Assembly: GCA_964440935.1 (NCBI GenBank)
Contig: CAYTTY010000016.1
Span: 4,365-68,364, forward strand
Source: WJJR01 sp964440935
GTDB lineage: Bacteria > Zixibacteria > MSB-5A5 > WJJR01
Reading direction: 5' to 3'
DNA: 64,000 nt
The notes under the pieces were generated by a model. It was not told where the DNA came from. It saw nothing but the letters and a program-made list of their open reading frames with translations, and searched no databases. Of the stretch, positions 61,652-64,000 are shown piece after piece (within the stretch, counting starts at the first letter, position 1; each line of letters begins with the position of its first letter). The translations under genes and the position numbers were made by a program.

Positions 61652-63368
61652 GCTGAGGAAGTTGAGAACCACGATGGCGATACGGATTGGACTACAGAAG
61701 CGCGCGATCACAGGGATCTCCCTGTTGTTGATGGCGCTTGCCGTGTCGTTGATGTGGATCTCGCTCTACCAGGGCAGCGACCAGATTCGCAGCCAACTGC
61801 TGAAGCGCGGACGGGTGGCGGCGGACAATTTGGCGTACAATGCCACATATCCGACCGTCATTCGCGACACCGCGGCGTTGGGTGATTTCCTCGACGGTAT
61901 TATGGCGGAAAAGGAAGTATTGTACTGCGGTATTTTCGATGACGTTGGCACGTCCCTGGTCGAACGGCTTCGTCCCGTGACCACGTTGCATCAGGCGAAC
62001 GTGGTGGAGAGCGCGGTCACCGAAGCGGCACTGCACAACACGTTGCGAGATATGGTAGCCGATGTTATCGCGTCCGATGAACATCGTGAGTATGTTGAAT
62101 ACAATGGCATGGTCTACTTCCAGGTGCCGATTTATATCGATCATCGCGGCTCCGATGAACTGGGTACCGAATTGGGGCTGTATGGCCTGAGTGGCGCGCT
62201 CGGCGAGTCGGCGTCGTCTGATGATAGTCGTGAGGTTATTGGCGCAGCGGTGATTGGCATGACAACGCACTACATCGAGGAGACCATCGCCGACCTGCGG
62301 GACAAGATGATCTGGATTACCGCGCTTGCCATTCTGATCGCGATGCTGATCGTGTCCGTCGTCGTGCGTCTGAGTATCCGCCCAATCAACGAATTGGTTG
62401 TGGCAACCGGACGGGTCGCCGGCGGCGATTATGATTGCAAGGTGCATGAGGGGCGCAACGACGAGATTGGCGATCTGGCGCGATCGTTCAACACCATGAC
62501 CAGCGATCTCAAAAAGTCGCGTGACGCGCTGGTCGAAAAGGAACTGCTGGAAGCGTTGGTCGTCGAATTGCGTGAAACGCAGGAACAATTGGTGCAAGCC
62601 GGCAAGCTGGCAGCACTGGGCCAACTCGCCGCCGGTGTGGCCCACGAAATCAACAATCCCCTGGCAGGCATTATGGGTTACGCGCAGCTGTTAACCGAGA
62701 AACTGCGCCGCCGCGAACGCGAAGGAATCTCGGCGGAAGAAGTGCCGAAAATTACGTCATACGTTGAGAACATGGAAAAACAGAGCCAGCGCTGCAAACA
62801 GATTGTGCAGAATCTGCTGAAGTTTGCTCGAGCGTCGTCCAAAGAAGAAATGGTCGAGGTGGATATCAATGCGATCGTCCAGGAAACATTGGCGCTTGTG
62901 GATCACCAGTTGAGTCAAAGCAGCATCACGCTCGACACCCGTTACGCCGATCACCTGCCGCCGATTCGCGGCCAGGAAGGGAAGCTCCAGCAGGTAATCA
63001 CCAATATTGTGATCAACGCCATGCAGGCCATCGAAGACCACGGGACCATCACGGTATCGTCGGAACTCCAGGATGATCGCGTGCTTGTCCGCGTCACCGA
63101 TACCGGCGTGGGCATTCCGCAGGAGAACCTCGACAAGGTGTTCGAACCCTTCTTCACCACCAAGGACTTAGGTCGCGGGACCGGACTCGGATTGTCGGTC
63201 ACCTACGGCCTGGTGCACGATATGGGCGGTGAGATTTCTATCGATAGCACGGTTGGAGTCGGAACGACGTTCACATTGGCATTCCCCGTTGCCGGTGTAG
63301 AACCGCAACGCGCCGTACCCCGCAACGGTACGATCGAACAGACTTCGCAACCGTTGGATGGGCCGTAG
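61635..63368 (+). CDS. Membrane sensor histidine kinase (HAMP-HisKA-HATPase)
   Basis: 577 residues from the ATG at 61635 (GGGA 7 nt upstream, 17-bp overlap with the binding-protein gene); an ATG at 61674 is a close alternative. TM1 lies at about residues 24-44, a periplasmic sensor domain runs to ~230, TM2 is at about 232-253 and HAMP at 254-305. The phospho-acceptor His337 is in GVAHEINNPLAGIMG. The ATP-binding part has NIVINAMQA (N box), VRVTDTGVGI (G1), FEPFFTTK (F box) and GRGTGLGLSVTYG (G2). It probably transfers phosphate to the receiver encoded next. Confidence 0.94.
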   Translation: MSRSSELRKLRTTMAIRIGLQKRAITGISLLLMALAVSLMWISLYQGSDQIRSQLLKRGRVAADNLAYNATYPTVIRDTAALGDFLDGIMAEKEVLYCGIFDDVGTSLVERLRPVTTLHQANVVESAVTEAALHNTLRDMVADVIASDEHREYVEYNGMVYFQVPIYIDHRGSDELGTELGLYGLSGALGESASSDDSREVIGAAVIGMTTHYIEETIADLRDKMIWITALAILIAMLIVSVVVRLSIRPINELVVATGRVAGGDYDCKVHEGRNDEIGDLARSFNTMTSDLKKSRDALVEKELLEALVVELRETQEQLVQAGKLAALGQLAAGVAHEINNPLAGIMGYAQLLTEKLRRREREGISAEEVPKITSYVENMEKQSQRCKQIVQNLLKFARASSKEEMVEVDINAIVQETLALVDHQLSQSSITLDTRYADHLPPIRGQEGKLQQVITNIVINAMQAIEDHGTITVSSELQDDRVLVRVTDTGVGIPQENLDKVFEPFFTTKDLGRGTGLGLSVTYGLVHDMGGEISIDSTVGVGTTFTLAFPVAGVEPQRAVPRNGTIEQTSQPLDGP

Positions 63369-63438
63369 CGGCATTGTACCTGTGTGGTTGTTCCAGTCTC
63401 ATCGTACATCGATCAACGGCGCTCAGGGAGAGAGAGCA

Positions 63439-63879
63439 TTGGCATCCAAACCAGGTCACATTCTGATCGTCGATGATGAACTCGTCATCCGGTCTTTGCT
63501 CAGTGAGATGCTGAGTGAGGAGGGATTTACGGTGGCGACGGCATCGGACGGTAAGAGCGGCCTGGAAATGATGAACGATGGGCAGGTGGACCTGGTGATT
63601 TCGGACGTTCACATGCCGGTTATGGATGGATCAAAACTGGTCTCGGAGCTACGCAAGTTGAATCCGGATCTGCCGGTGATTGTGATGAACAGCATTCCGG
63701 ACCGCGACATCACGACGCCCGCCGATGATCGCGCCATTGCGACAGTCAACAAGCCATTCGATCTGCACGAGCTACGCTCGACGATCCGCCGTCTCCGCAA
63801 CCGGCCACGTCTTAACCCTGTCAATCGCACCAAATCCGCCTTGGGGCGTCCACGTGACGCCGCCCGCGACGCGATGTGA
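63439..63879 (+). CDS. CheY-like single-domain response regulator
   Basis: 146 residues from the TTG at 63439, with AGGGAG 8 nt upstream; the frame is open to 63358 inside the kinase gene but without a ribosome-binding site. Receiver residues are Asp12-Asp13 (LIVDDE), phospho-acceptor Asp56 (LVISDVHMP) and Lys106 (VNKPFD). The conserved Thr/Ser is Ser86 (VIVMNSI). The C-terminal ~25 residues are basic and contain no output domain. It is probably the partner of the kinase and acts by protein contact or in a phosphorelay. Confidence 0.9.
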   Translation: MASKPGHILIVDDELVIRSLLSEMLSEEGFTVATASDGKSGLEMMNDGQVDLVISDVHMPVMDGSKLVSELRKLNPDLPVIVMNSIPDRDITTPADDRAIATVNKPFDLHELRSTIRRLRNRPRLNPVNRTKSALGRPRDAARDAM

Positions 63880-63925
63880 CCCATCCGGACCGCCGAGCCC
63901 CAGTTCAGTTTGAGGACAATTGTCG

Positions 63926-64000
63926 AGCGGTTGTCATCATGAATGTCCGATTGAGGAGAAGCGAGGCACCGTGTGTATCGTGATGACATCCGGGTGCCAC
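63926..64000 (-). repeat. MITE-like repeat, inverted copy of 53106-53180, running off the window
   Basis: The reverse complement of this stretch matches 53106-53180 across 75 bp with about six differences. Its outer edge AGCGGTTGTCATCATGAATG is the end motif of the dispersed family. The bases just before it, GACAATTGTCG, resemble the start of a neighbouring unit. The element continues beyond the window, so its size is not known. Confidence 0.8.

Noticed and set aside
63609..63989. Reverse frame sharing SRYTRCLASPQSDI with a frame at 53075-53275
   Set aside because: Also due to the DNA repeat, and it lies mostly antisense to the receiver gene.

Overview
The window looks like chromosome from a moderately GC-rich, Gram-negative-type bacterium, probably a candidate lineage of the FCB group (Zixibacteria-like). 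That placement is inference. It rests on a carboxypeptidase-regulatory-domain TonB receptor followed by a very large exoprotein with a C-terminal FlgD-like segment and a PorV-like protein, several uncharacterised lipoproteins, a TPR-ExbB-ExbD-ExbD-TonB operon, and classic bacterial clusters (tilS-hpt-ftsH-folP, folB-folK, panBCD, holB-ricT-metG-tatD-rsmA). No rRNA, tRNA, CRISPR array, integrase or phage gene was recognised. Almost every gene lies on the + strand, in tight, often overlapping runs.

Layout. 1-1956: C-terminal part of a large ATPase/TPR regulator, cut by the window edge. 2561-10460: CPBP membrane protease, GAF-SpoIIE phosphatase, tilS, hpt, ftsH, folP. 10461-11141: a palindrome-rich spacer. 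11142-17392: cdaA, obg, dprA, ptsH, ptsI and a phosphoglucose/phosphomannose isomerase. 17389-22232: four uncharacterised integral membrane proteins followed by two lipoproteins. 22244-25290: an isolated hutH, an anti-sigma-like lipoprotein and a small membrane protein. 25374-32081: a TPR protein and a complete ExbB/ExbD/ExbD/TonB energising operon, then a second TonB behind a terminator and a composite repeat. 32160-39165: a class II aldolase, an aminotransferase-fold protein without its catalytic lysine, folB, folK, a deoxynucleoside-kinase-like protein without the Walker A lysine, panB, a VOC protein, panC, panD and a single-domain GlmU-like pyrophosphorylase. 39399-43334: a secreted protein, a LytR_C protein, rsfS, rho and holB. 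43335-44994: an inserted island. 44995-49952: ricT, metG, tatD, rsmA. 49864-52915: an outer-membrane protein and two related lipoproteins. 53501-60493: TonB-dependent receptor, exoprotein, PorV-like protein. 60623-63879: an ABC-type binding protein, a sensor histidine kinase and a CheY-like receiver.

The most striking structure is in the spacers. Several families of short, non-coding, terminal-inverted-repeat (MITE-like) elements sit between operons. One of them (44146-44377) has inserted into a reverse-strand gene for an FTP-PepSY propeptide-like protein. Removing 232 bp, leaving one CTAG, restores a single open frame across the junction. Another family recurs at four places (about 10.6, 30.9, 53.0 and 63.9 kb), in part as near-identical inverted copies. 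A second theme is a set of conserved folds that have lost catalytic residues (aminotransferase, nucleoside kinase, possibly a peptidase), in frame and apparently intact.
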